Shown: one piece after another, positions 8,325 to 15,963 of the stretch
Numbering within the stretch: the first letter of the stretch is position 1
Layout: the number at the start of each line of letters is the position of its first letter
Source: Enterococcus pallens ATCC BAA-351
Lineage (GTDB): Bacteria > Bacillota > Bacilli > Lactobacillales > Enterococcaceae
Assembly (NCBI RefSeq): GCF_000407485.1
Contig: NZ_ASWD01000002.1
Coordinates: 124,001 to 188,000, forward strand
DNA length: 64,000 bases
Reading direction: 5' to 3'
The notes under the pieces: model-generated
Told to the model about the DNA's origin: nothing
Databases searched by the model: none
What the model saw: only the letters and a program-made list of their open reading frames with translations
Made by a program: the position numbers and the translations under genes

Positions 8325-8963
8325 CTATTTAAAGCTCCAACGTTTTTTCAAAAAACTCGTTTGTCCAGCTGTCGCCTTATCATACTTCTCCTGCAAATCA
8401 GCATAGTAATTCATCCAATGATTCAAGTTTTCCGTCACCCGCTGCTTTTCTTCAGTTAGCCGAATTTCCTTTTGCTTCAGGCGTAAATTCTCCTGCTTTA
8501 ATTGTTTATTTTCTAGTACCAGCTTCTCAACAATTTGTTCATCTAGAAATGGGATCTGCTCCGATGATATAAATTCTCGGGTATTTTCTATCAGCTGACT
8601 GCTGAAAAAACGCAGCATCCGCTTATCTTCAAGACTCAATTGCTGCTGCTGATCTAAAAGCTTCTGCAGTTGAGTGATTGTTCGATCCTTTTGTTCCAGC
8701 TGCTCTAGAACAAACTCCCCTACACTAGGGAACCCTCGTTCCTCGACACTTTCTTCTAAGATTTGTTCTTCATAGGATTCAGCAGTAATTTTCTCCTGCT
8801 GACGTTGCCGCTGACTGCTGACAATTAAACGAATAAATTTCACCTGTTTATCGCTTAAACCCGTTTTGCCAACGTCAACAATACCCATTTGGTTTAGCAA
8901 TTTTTTCAGTTGGCCTTTGCTTATGACTAATTCCTGCGCTAACTCCTCTAACGTTTTATTCAT
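8325..8963 (-). CDS. HTH/coiled-coil protein (DUF536-like, RocS-like architecture)
   Basis: This 212-residue protein starts with a helix-turn-helix (about 4-50; LEELAQELVISKGQLKKLLN), continues with Gln/Glu-rich coiled coil (about 55-190), and ends with a short basic amphipathic tail, FLKKRWSFK. This plan is that of DUF536 proteins and of pneumococcal RocS, which links DNA to the membrane during chromosome segregation. The similarity in layout is what I see; the function is inference. DUF536 proteins are also common on lactococcal and enterococcal plasmids. The gene stands alone with AT-rich DNA upstream. Confidence 0.65.
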   Translation of the reverse strand: MNKTLEELAQELVISKGQLKKLLNQMGIVDVGKTGLSDKQVKFIRLIVSSQRQRQQEKITAESYEEQILEESVEERGFPSVGEFVLEQLEQKDRTITQLQKLLDQQQQLSLEDKRMLRFFSSQLIENTREFISSEQIPFLDEQIVEKLVLENKQLKQENLRLKQKEIRLTEEKQRVTENLNHWMNYYADLQEKYDKATAGQTSFLKKRWSFK

Positions 8964-9220
8964 ATCTGACTCCCCTAGTTAACGTTCTTTTTCACCTATC
9001 AATTAAATTATAAATCAATCGATACTGTTTAACAAACCTGCTCATTTGCTAGTTTTTTATAACTTTTTATTAAAAACAGGCTCAACTCCCATCGAATTAT
9101 ACCTGTTATTTATATTAGCTTACATATGGTAAATAGAAAGTCGGGAAAAAGTCTTGATTACGCTTATTTTTTGTTAAAAACAAGGAGTGAATCTTAAAGA
9201 AAAATGATAAGAGAAATAAA
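8964..9220. other. AT-rich intergenic region
   Basis: About 250 bp with no ORF that I believe. It must carry the promoter of the HTH/coiled-coil gene. I see no palindrome or repeat beyond the terminator at its right end. Confidence 0.5.
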
Positions 9221-9258
9221 AGACTATAGCAACCTTTTATTCAGCTGCTATAGTCTTT
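9221..9258 (-). terminator. Intrinsic terminator of the RsgA-RNHCP gene
   Basis: An 11-bp perfect stem (agactatagca with tgctatagtct) has a 14-base loop and a T run on the minus strand, right after the stop codon. Confidence 0.85.
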
Positions 9259-9261
9259 TGA

Positions 9262-10593
9262 TCATTCTATTGGAAAAGGTGCCTGCTGCATTACTTGTTG
9301 GATTAGCCTTAGCAGTGCTTCTTGATTGTCATCTGCGGCCACTCGGTTAGATTTTAACACACCACAGGAACGACAACGATGAATAATTGCCCACTCCCCC
9401 TGTGCTCTTGACCAGAGACTAACCGCCTCCATGGTTCCTTGGCAAAGGGCCGCCCGATCACCAGGGCGATTATCTACATGCTTACTAGCCAGACAATGAG
9501 GACAATGGTTACGATGTTTGCTTCCTGCCGCTTCAGGCACCGCCGCTTTCCCACAATCCTCGCAAACAAAGCTGTCTGTGCAGGCTTCATTACGATAATC
9601 TGGTTGTTTCAGTTGCTTCGCAAATTGAGAGATTTGCTTAAGACGCTTCTCCTTTTTCCGCAAATACTCTTCCTTGTCTTCTGTAAAACGAGCTTCAATT
9701 GTAAGTCTTAAATAGCTCTCCCATCTTTCCAGTGAAAGCTCTCCTGCCTGAAGCGCCTCTTTTACTCGGCAGCCAGGTTCTTTTTGATGCTGACAATTAT
9801 TAAATCTGCATCGACCTAAGTAATCACTGACATCAGCAAAGCTTTTTTCCAAGCCTGCAGAACTTTCCCACATACCAAGCTCCCGCATTCCAGGAGTATC
9901 AATCACCCTGGATCCTTCTTGCAAGGTAATCAGTTGACGATGACTAGTAGTATGACGACCTCGTTGATCCTGCACTCTTACCTCGGCCGTATCCATATAT
10001 GGTTCCCTTGCTAAATAATTTAATAAGGTAGATTTACCAACTCCCGAAGAACCTAATAAAACGATGGTTTTGTCGGGCTGCAAATACGCCTCCAACTCCT
10101 TCATCCCGGCACCAGTAACTGCACTGACTGCATGAACCTTAGCTCCTACAGCAACTCCTTTTGCCGCCGCGAGCTGACGAGAATAGTCTGACACTTCATC
10201 AATTTTCGTTAATAAAACTACGGGTAATCCTCCCGACTCCCAAGCCAAACTCAGGTATCTTTCCAGTCGTCGCAAATTAAAGTCATGACCGATTGCTTGC
10301 AAAATGAAAACATAATCAAAGTTAGCCGCTACAACTTGCCTTTTATAACCGCAGACAGCTGAATCAGCCCGAGCAAATAACGATTTGCGCGGATAAGTTT
10401 CTAAAATCAGACTGTAATCCTGTCCTTGATAATCTAGTGCTACCTTGTCGCCAACCGTCGGATAATCCTCCGCTTCTTTCAGGTAGTTTCCTCGCTTCAC
10501 CTTAGCAAAACCCGCACCTTTAGCACAGGTAAAGCCAAATAAATCTTTATGAACAGAAGTAATTAATGCTTTTTCTGAATGGTTTGTATTCAT
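9262..10593 (-). CDS. RsgA-type ribosome-associated GTPase fused to an RNHCP domain
   Basis: Residues 1-330 form a circularly permuted GTPase: OB-fold (about 10-75), then G4 TKID (129-132), G1 GSSGVGKST (181-189), G3 DTPG (232-235) and a zinc knuckle Cys262-Cys267-His269-Cys275. This is the RsgA layout, a 30S maturation factor. Unlike normal RsgA (about 290-350 residues) it goes on to 443 residues: about 340-443 match the RNHCP domain, with RNHCPHCL, three CxxC pairs (344/347, 364/367, 407/410) and NRPGDR. The fusion is in one frame with no break. Most genomes of this group have a separate canonical rsgA, so this is probably a second, specialised copy (inference). It is followed by its own terminator. 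Confidence 0.88.
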   Translation of the reverse strand: MNTNHSEKALITSVHKDLFGFTCAKGAGFAKVKRGNYLKEAEDYPTVGDKVALDYQGQDYSLILETYPRKSLFARADSAVCGYKRQVVAANFDYVFILQAIGHDFNLRRLERYLSLAWESGGLPVVLLTKIDEVSDYSRQLAAAKGVAVGAKVHAVSAVTGAGMKELEAYLQPDKTIVLLGSSGVGKSTLLNYLAREPYMDTAEVRVQDQRGRHTTSHRQLITLQEGSRVIDTPGMRELGMWESSAGLEKSFADVSDYLGRCRFNNCQHQKEPGCRVKEALQAGELSLERWESYLRLTIEARFTEDKEEYLRKKEKRLKQISQFAKQLKQPDYRNEACTDSFVCEDCGKAAVPEAAGSKHRNHCPHCLASKHVDNRPGDRAALCQGTMEAVSLWSRAQGEWAIIHRCRSCGVLKSNRVAADDNQEALLRLIQQVMQQAPFPIE

Positions 10594-10730
10594 GGTTTTA
10601 CTCCTTATGTTTAGTTATCTGCTCCCTTCTTGACTTTTCAGCTTTTTTCTCATTATTGATCCATCAGCTGAAAAGCCGATGGTTGACAATTGACGTCAAA
10701 CAACTACACCTCTTTCTACTCATTTCCGAA

Positions 10731-12635
10731 TTATTTACCAGAGAAACGTCTTTCTCGCATCTCTTTGTCTAATTGTTTTTGGGCTTTTTTCGATCCGCGA
10801 TCCAAATCACGATTTCTTTTCCGAGTTTGGAAATCAACAAACAGGCTGTCTAAATCATAGTCCTGCGGATAGAGCTGCTGAGCGGACATGACCAACTGAA
10901 CTCGCTGACGCTGTACTTCGATGATTTGATCATCAACCAAGACGTCAACCCGATCCGCACCTTCGTCTTGATAAACCAAACCAATTGCTTCTGTTTCTGT
11001 CAAACGCACACGATCCCCTTTGTGATACTTAGTGATTTCTTTTTCTTTTCTGAATAAACTCACTTCTTCTACTTGCTTGAAATGCTGTTTAGTGATTCGA
11101 TAATCCTTTTGATCGATATATTTCTGAGCCTGACGAATCAGCTCCTTGGACATATGCATTTTTTTAGCAATCCATAAGGCCTGACTGTCACCAATTTCAC
11201 CAACCTGCAGTCGATACTTCGGTGTTAGCGTTTCTCGGTCAAAAGCCATTGCTGCTGGGACAAAATCTTCATGAATCTCAGCAAAACGTTTGATCTCCCC
11301 ATAATGTGTAGTGGCAACCACTAAGGCACCTTTTTCATACATAGCTTCCATAATCGCAACAGCTAAGGCAGCTCCCTCGTTCGGTTCCGTTCCACTGCCA
11401 ATCTCATCTAGTAAAATGAGCGTATTACGTTTTACCTTAGTTAGAATTTGAGCAATATTATGCATATGGCCCGAAAAAGTACTTAAGGCATTCTCTAAAT
11501 TCTGCTGATCGCCAATATCAACAAACAAATTATCCAGCACCGCAATTCTCGTCCCAGCTTCAGCCGGAATCTGTAAGCCAATCATCGTCATCAAAGTCAG
11601 TAAGCCAACTGTTTTCAGCACAACTGTTTTACCTCCAGCATTGGCTCCGGTAATCACCAAACCGCGGTAGTCTTCCCCTAATGTGAAGTCCAACGGTACA
11701 GCATCCTTTGGCAAAAATGGATGACGCCCCTTTTTAATCTCGATGACTTCTGATTTATTTACAGTCGGCGTAATCCCCTGTAGCTCGCGACTATACTTCG
11801 CTCGAGCAAAAATAATATCAAAGGCCGTAATAGTTTCTATTGCAAAATCAATCACCAATTCATGCTCAGCAAACAAACCAGTTAATTCTGCCAGCACTTG
11901 ATATTCTTCAGCAATTTCCTCAGCCTTCAAAAGTGCGTGTCGTTCATTCAACTTCGCAATTGCCATCGGTTCGATAAACGCTGTTTGCCCCTTACTGGAT
12001 TGCTCTACGATGGTTCCAGCTACACGATTTTTGTAACTGGCTTTAATCGGAACGGTGTAATGTTCACCCTTTTTGATAATTAAAGCTTCTTGCAGCATCT
12101 CTTTATTAGAAGGATGGCGAATAAACTTCATTAACTTGTCCTGAATATTTTTTTCCGTTTCCTGCAGCTGCTTGCGCACTCTTCGCAAGCCCTTAGAAGC
12201 ATCATCGCTAACCTTCTTATTATGAATCTTTTGGTAGACACTTTCTTCAACTACTTCCAGCTGAGGCAATTCCTTAGCATAGTTATAAAGTAGTGGTGTC
12301 TGAAATTTATTTTTTTCAAAAAACTTAGTAATCATACGACTACTGCGTAAAAAGTCAGCAGCTTCAATCAGCTCTTGCGGGGACAGAATCATTCCCTTTT
12401 TTACTTGACCGATCAACTGGTTAATCTGACTTAACCCCATAAAAGGAACATGCTGACTGCTGTCAATAATCAGCCGTGCTTCTTGAGTTTCCTTTTGCCA
12501 CATTTTCACTGTTGCCAAATTGCTTTGCGGTGTGATAGCCGCGATTCGTTCTTTACTATAGTCACCGATTGCCCGACTTTGGATTTCACTAATAATTCGG
12601 TCAAATTGTAAATGGTTAATTGTTTCGTTATTCAT
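10731..12635 (-). CDS. MutS2-like ATPase lacking the C-terminal Smr domain
   Basis: This 634-residue protein follows MutS2 over its core, clamp and ATPase domains: Walker A GANAGGKT (330-337), Walker B/signature LILLDEIGSGTEPNEGAAL, and VVATTHYGEIKRF. Full MutS2 is near 785 residues and ends in an Smr nuclease domain; here the protein stops at about 634 with a basic tail (RERRFSGK). The stop is clean, with no Smr-like sequence in the 137 bp before the next gene. MutS2 acts in recombination control and, in Bacillus, in rescue of collided ribosomes. Without Smr this copy cannot cut nucleic acid in the usual way. It is preceded by a promoter and a structured leader with terminator. Confidence 0.88.
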   Translation of the reverse strand: MNNETINHLQFDRIISEIQSRAIGDYSKERIAAITPQSNLATVKMWQKETQEARLIIDSSQHVPFMGLSQINQLIGQVKKGMILSPQELIEAADFLRSSRMITKFFEKNKFQTPLLYNYAKELPQLEVVEESVYQKIHNKKVSDDASKGLRRVRKQLQETEKNIQDKLMKFIRHPSNKEMLQEALIIKKGEHYTVPIKASYKNRVAGTIVEQSSKGQTAFIEPMAIAKLNERHALLKAEEIAEEYQVLAELTGLFAEHELVIDFAIETITAFDIIFARAKYSRELQGITPTVNKSEVIEIKKGRHPFLPKDAVPLDFTLGEDYRGLVITGANAGGKTVVLKTVGLLTLMTMIGLQIPAEAGTRIAVLDNLFVDIGDQQNLENALSTFSGHMHNIAQILTKVKRNTLILLDEIGSGTEPNEGAALAVAIMEAMYEKGALVVATTHYGEIKRFAEIHEDFVPAAMAFDRETLTPKYRLQVGEIGDSQALWIAKKMHMSKELIRQAQKYIDQKDYRITKQHFKQVEEVSLFRKEKEITKYHKGDRVRLTETEAIGLVYQDEGADRVDVLVDDQIIEVQRQRVQLVMSAQQLYPQDYDLDSLFVDFQTRKRNRDLDRGSKKAQKQLDKEMRERRFSGK

Positions 12636-12700
12636 TGATCTCTTCTCCTTTTTCTGAAGAGAGATACCCGTCCCTAAATAAATTATTCACCTAGAAAATA

Positions 12701-12730
12701 CAAAAAAGACGATAGTCATACTATCGTCTT
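12701..12730 (-). terminator. Leader terminator upstream of the mutS2-like gene
   Basis: A perfect 11-bp stem (12706-12716 with 12720-12730), a 3-base loop and a T6 run on the minus strand lie 66 bp upstream of the start codon and downstream of the promoter. Its place inside the 5' UTR marks it as an attenuator. Confidence 0.8.
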
Positions 12731-12880
12731 AGAACACACTCATTCTATCTATCGACAGGTATCACTCATATAAGCACGCCAAATAAACCTTCATGTTTAT
12801 TGGCTATTCAACTTACTGATTTAGATACCTGTTACACTCACAAAAAAGTCCCCATTCGTTCTAGGTTTTAATTTATTCTC
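12731..12880 (-). ncRNA. Structured 5' leader (putative attenuation element) of the mutS2-like gene
   Basis: The leader can form a closing 9-bp stem (12755-12763 with 12824-12832) around an inner hairpin (12778-12788 with 12795-12804, one bulge). Right after the closing stem the RNA has cgatag, which can pair with ctatcg in the 3' arm of the terminator and so form an antiterminator. A 5-codon ORF (MGTFL, 12838-12855) lies near the 5' end but has only a weak ribosome-binding site. I do not recognise the element as a known riboswitch or T-box. Confidence 0.6.
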
Positions 12881-12886
12881 AAAAAC

Positions 12887-12915
12887 ACTATACCAAGCTG
12901 ACGAATCCCTGTCAA
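12887..12915 (-). promoter_or_regulatory. Sigma-A promoter of the mutS2-like leader
   Basis: On the minus strand TTGACA (12910-12915) and TATAGT (12887-12892) are 17 bp apart, a near-perfect vegetative promoter. This puts the transcript start about 240 bases before the start codon. Confidence 0.85.
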
Positions 12916-12972
12916 CTTTATCAAAAAAACTGTATATATTTTCTTGACGCATCACTTATTCAAAACTAAAAA

Positions 12973-13001
12973 CACGACCTGCTGGTGTTAAGCAGGTCGT
13001 C
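12973..13001 (-). terminator. Intrinsic terminator of the amt-PII gene
   Basis: A 10-bp perfect stem (acgacctgct with agcaggtcgt) has a 7-base loop and a GTTTTTAGTTTT tail on the minus strand. Confidence 0.82.
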
Positions 13002-13043
13002 AAAGAATGAGAATATGTCAAGCAGGTTTAGACCTAGCTAACA

Positions 13044-14819
13044 TCATATTTTGGTATCATATCCTTGCAGCGCTTCAGTTCCTTCATCGCTGTTGCTGAT
13101 ACGAATCACATTTTCCATACTGGATACGAAAATTTTTCCATCGCCAGGCTGGCCGGTATGCAGAATACGCTTCATTTTACCTACCACCTGTTGAACTGGA
13201 ATACTGCTAACCACTACATCTACCTTAACCTTTGGCAAAAGCTTAGTTGGCACTGGCGAGCCACGATAGTATTCAGTGTGACCCTTTTGAATCCCGTGAC
13301 CAAGCACTTGAGTGACCGTCAAGCCTTCAATTCCGATTTCTTCCAGACCTTTCTTCAAGCTATCCAATTTATTTTCGTTGATCACCACCGAAACTGTTGT
13401 GATCCCATGACTATCTTCCCCCTTCGAAGGGCGTAACCAATCCTTGGAAGTAGTCGTTGAATTCGTTTCAGCAACAGTGTCCTCCAAAGTGATATTCGTC
13501 ACATTAGTTGCCAACTCCGGTGTTGGCGAAAACATTGTACCATTTGCCTGTAAAGCATTTTGCGCAGCCAGCTGACCAGTTGCATCTGTCATGTCTGGAC
13601 CGAAAACAAAGCCGCTGTACGCTGTTGGCAAGCCATGCTCCATAATATCCATACCGGCAAGTTCATCCTCTTCTGAAACTCTCAAACCAACTGTATACTT
13701 CAAGGCAGTGAACAACACGGTAGTCGTTGCTGCAACCCATGCCATCGTAATCGCCACACCCAACAACTGAGTCCCTAAAAAGCTAGCGCCGCCGCCATAT
13801 AACAACCCACCATCTAATGCAAATACTCCAGTCAACAATGTTCCCAGCGCTCCACAGACACCATGAACTGCTACCGCACCAACTGGATCATCTACGTGTA
13901 ACTTTTTATCAATCAATTCAACTGCAAAAACCATTGCAACTCCTGCGAATACCCCAATCGCTAAAGCCCCTGGTGCACTAACCATATCACAGCCCGCGGT
14001 GATCCCTACTAATCCTGCCAATGTCCCATTTAAGGTCAAAGACACATCCGGCTTTTTAAATTTAATCCAAGAAACAATCATTGCAGCCAGAGTTCCAGCA
14101 GCCGCCGCAATATTGGTATTCACTAAAACATTAGATGCCAATACCATCGTATCGTCACCTGTCATCGAAGTGGTTGACCCACCGTTAAATCCAAACCAGC
14201 TAAACCACAGAATGAAAACTCCCAGAGCTGCAAAAGTTAGGTTATGTCCTGGAATCGCCTGCGATTTTTTGTCTTTAGTATACTTGCCAATCCGAGGCCC
14301 TAAAATTGCTGCTCCGACAAAAGCTGCTACGCCACCAACCATGTGAACAGCCGTTGAACCAGCAAAATCATGGAAGCCCATCTCAGACAAGAAGCCGCCG
14401 CCCCAAATCCAATGCCCCGAAATCGGATAAATCAATCCACTAATCACTGCACTGTAGATACAGTAAGCGACAAAGCTAGTCCGCTCCGCCATTGCTCCTG
14501 AAACGATCGTTGCCGCTGTTGCACAAAAGACCGTTTGAAATAGTAAAAAGGTTGGTGTTGGCAGATCAAAGGTCAATGATCCTGAAGCGAAAAAGTTTAA
14601 TCCGCCAAAAATTGCACTACTACTGCCGAACATAATGCCAAAACCAATAACCCAATACAAAATAGTCCCAAAACAGAAATCAATCAAATTCTTCATAATA
14701 ATGTTACCGGCATTTTTTGCTCTTGTGAATCCCGATTCCACTAAAGTAAAACCTGCCTGCATAAAAAATACTAAAAATGCCCCTAATAACGTCCATACCA
14801 CATCAATTGATGAATACAT
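13044..14819 (-). CDS. amt: Ammonium transporter fused to a C-terminal PII (GlnK-like) domain
   Basis: Residues 1-about 400 (counted from the start used here) are an Amt/Mep/Rh channel with 11 predicted helices (FMQAGFTLVESGFTRAKN; HMVGGVAAFVGA). After a Ser/Thr-rich linker, residues about 472-591 are a complete PII protein: T-loop start QKGHTEYYRG and signature HTGQPGDGKIFV. PII proteins plug Amt channels when nitrogen is plentiful; here channel and plug are one chain. The T-loop tyrosine that enteric PII uridylylates (Tyr51) is replaced (SPV for AEY), as in many Gram-positive PII proteins. The start at 14819 is preceded by AAAGGG; an ATG 45 bp upstream is less likely. Three GlnR boxes lie upstream. 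Confidence 0.92.
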   Translation of the reverse strand: MYSSIDVVWTLLGAFLVFFMQAGFTLVESGFTRAKNAGNIIMKNLIDFCFGTILYWVIGFGIMFGSSSAIFGGLNFFASGSLTFDLPTPTFLLFQTVFCATAATIVSGAMAERTSFVAYCIYSAVISGLIYPISGHWIWGGGFLSEMGFHDFAGSTAVHMVGGVAAFVGAAILGPRIGKYTKDKKSQAIPGHNLTFAALGVFILWFSWFGFNGGSTTSMTGDDTMVLASNVLVNTNIAAAAGTLAAMIVSWIKFKKPDVSLTLNGTLAGLVGITAGCDMVSAPGALAIGVFAGVAMVFAVELIDKKLHVDDPVGAVAVHGVCGALGTLLTGVFALDGGLLYGGGASFLGTQLLGVAITMAWVAATTTVLFTALKYTVGLRVSEEDELAGMDIMEHGLPTAYSGFVFGPDMTDATGQLAAQNALQANGTMFSPTPELATNVTNITLEDTVAETNSTTTSKDWLRPSKGEDSHGITTVSVVINENKLDSLKKGLEEIGIEGLTVTQVLGHGIQKGHTEYYRGSPVPTKLLPKVKVDVVVSSIPVQQVVGKMKRILHTGQPGDGKIFVSSMENVIRISNSDEGTEALQGYDTKI

Positions 14820-14839
14820 CCTACCAACCCTTTCGTATA

Positions 14840-14856
14840 TGTTACCTTTTTTAACA
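14840..14856. promoter_or_regulatory. GlnR/TnrA box 1
   Basis: TGTTAccttttTTAACA is a full match to TGTNA-N7-TNACA. It begins at the edge of the -10 element (14856-14861) of the amt promoter, a place for repression. Confidence 0.85.
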
Positions 14857-14884
14857 TCATACATACACGAACTAAAACAGTCAA
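14856..14884 (-). promoter_or_regulatory. Promoter of amt
   Basis: On the minus strand TTGACT (14879-14884) and TATGAT (14856-14861) are 17 bp apart. GlnR box 1 touches the -10 and box 2 lies just upstream of the -35. Confidence 0.75.
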
Positions 14885-14891
14885 GGTCTTA

Positions 14892-14908
14892 TGTTAAATT
14901 TTATTACA
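14892..14908. promoter_or_regulatory. GlnR/TnrA box 2
   Basis: TGTTAaatttTATTACA matches TGTNA-N7-TNACA. It starts exactly 52 bp from box 1 and lies upstream of the -35 element. Confidence 0.85.
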
Positions 14909-14943
14909 TATACTGGATTTTTTTGGCGGTTTTTCTATTTTTA

Positions 14944-14960
14944 TGTTATATGAACTTACA
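14944..14960. promoter_or_regulatory. GlnR/TnrA box 3
   Basis: TGTTAtatgaacTTACA matches TGTNA-N7-TNACA. It starts exactly 52 bp from box 2, so all three boxes lie on the same face of the helix. Confidence 0.82.
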
Positions 14961-14992
14961 TAAGGTAAAAAATATGATGTTACCACACTAAA

Positions 14993-15154
14993 CTTTTAGG
15001 AGTTTCAACAGGAAATTTCTCTAACATCCTTATTCAAGCACTTTGGTCATCCGCCGGTACTTACGCAGCCGTTCTGATGCTTACAGGTACGCTATTTTCC
15101 AGTGTTACTTATCAACTAAATACTCGAACCATCAAGGAAGTCACCCACTCCTAA
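14993..15154 (+). pseudogene. C-terminal remnant, possibly of a major-facilitator transporter
   Basis: A 53-codon stretch in one frame reads like the last helix and tail of an MFS permease (LWSSAGTYAAVLMLTGTLFS, then a short polar end) and stops at 15152-15154, just before a terminator. It has no start codon or ribosome-binding site, and a stop lies 18 bases upstream. I take it as a leftover of a deleted gene; family assignment is tentative. Confidence 0.4.
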
Positions 15155-15159
15155 ATAAA

Positions 15160-15184
15160 AAAACTCGGTCCCAGGATCGAGTTT
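15160..15184. terminator. Bidirectional terminator
   Basis: The stem aactcg/cgagtt with A-rich and T-rich flanks lies between the remnant and the convergent methyltransferase gene. Confidence 0.6.
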
Positions 15185-15195
15185 TCCCTTCATTA

Positions 15196-15783
15196 TTAGA
15201 GATATTTCCGTACCTTCTGTTGATAATTCCGATAGCTTTCACCAAATTCAGTCAGCAAATACGTTTCCTCTTGCTTGATTTGAAAATGAAAAAGCACCAA
15301 TGCACTAATCGCTAGCAATAAGGTCAATAAATTGGGAAACACCATAGCTATCCCCACGTACAAACAATCGAAACCGACAAACGCCGGATTGCGGCTATAG
15401 CGATAAATTCCCGTAGTAACTAGCTCTGTTACCTGCTCTTCTCCAAAACCAACTCGCCAATTATTTCGCATTGTTCTCACGGCAACGACGAAGATCCCCG
15501 TTCCAAAACTCGCAATCATCAATCCTACTACACTTAACGCCAAAGGGCCAGAATTTACAAAAAATGGCAGAACAAATTGGAAAAATGCTCCCACTCCCGT
15601 TATTACCCGTAATACCCATTCAAAAAGTACGGTTTTTTTATCCTGCTTTTCATCTCCTAAAAAATTTACCTTAATCCCTTGACGAGCCAACAACATTGCT
15701 TTTAACAAATACGCTACATAAAATAGCAAAACGATTACTAACATCAATCCCCTAACCATCATTTCAATCATCTCACTTTGCAT
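15196..15783 (-). CDS. Membrane methyltransferase of the isoprenylcysteine carboxyl methyltransferase (ICMT/PEMT) type
   Basis: This 195-residue protein has about five predicted membrane helices. The C-terminal half carries the ICMT-fold signature: LVTTGIYRYSRNPAFVGF, followed by EETYLLTEFGESYRNYQQKV, which together bind S-adenosylmethionine at the membrane face. Bacterial members methylate unknown small lipids or isoprenoids; none of the prenylated proteins used in eukaryotes exist here. The gene stands alone. Family level is firm, substrate unknown. Confidence 0.82.
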   Translation of the reverse strand: MQSEMIEMMVRGLMLVIVLLFYVAYLLKAMLLARQGIKVNFLGDEKQDKKTVLFEWVLRVITGVGAFFQFVLPFFVNSGPLALSVVGLMIASFGTGIFVVAVRTMRNNWRVGFGEEQVTELVTTGIYRYSRNPAFVGFDCLYVGIAMVFPNLLTLLLAISALVLFHFQIKQEETYLLTEFGESYRNYQQKVRKYL

Positions 15784-15920
15784 GTTCTTTCATTCATATG
15801 AACATTATCACATATGACCAATTGTCTAGTCAATAGACTTTTTCATACCCCTCACTTCACTAGAATAAAGTACATGATTTTCGTTATTCAACGAAAAATC
15901 CATTTTTACGCGCTAACAAA

Positions 15921-15949
15921 AAAAGCTCACCAACTTGGTGAACTTTTTT
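15921..15949 (-). terminator. Intrinsic terminator of brnQ
   Basis: The stem of aagttcaccaa and its complement (one mismatch) is followed by a T7 run on the minus strand, just past the brnQ stop. Confidence 0.75.
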
Positions 15950-15963
15950 CGAAACTATGTTTT

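Noticed and set aside
12636-12880. A T-box or known riboswitch upstream of the mutS2-like gene.
   Set aside because: No T-box AGGGTGGNACCGCG element and no match that I recognise to common riboswitch cores; left as an unclassified leader.
12973-13001. Hairpin taken as a regulatory element of the mutS2-like promoter.
   Set aside because: Position and T tail fit a plain terminator of the amt gene read on the minus strand.
13065-13436. Open frames on the strand opposite to amt-PII and other long genes.
   Set aside because: They show no ribosome-binding site, no family motifs and mirror the codon pattern of the real gene on the other strand.
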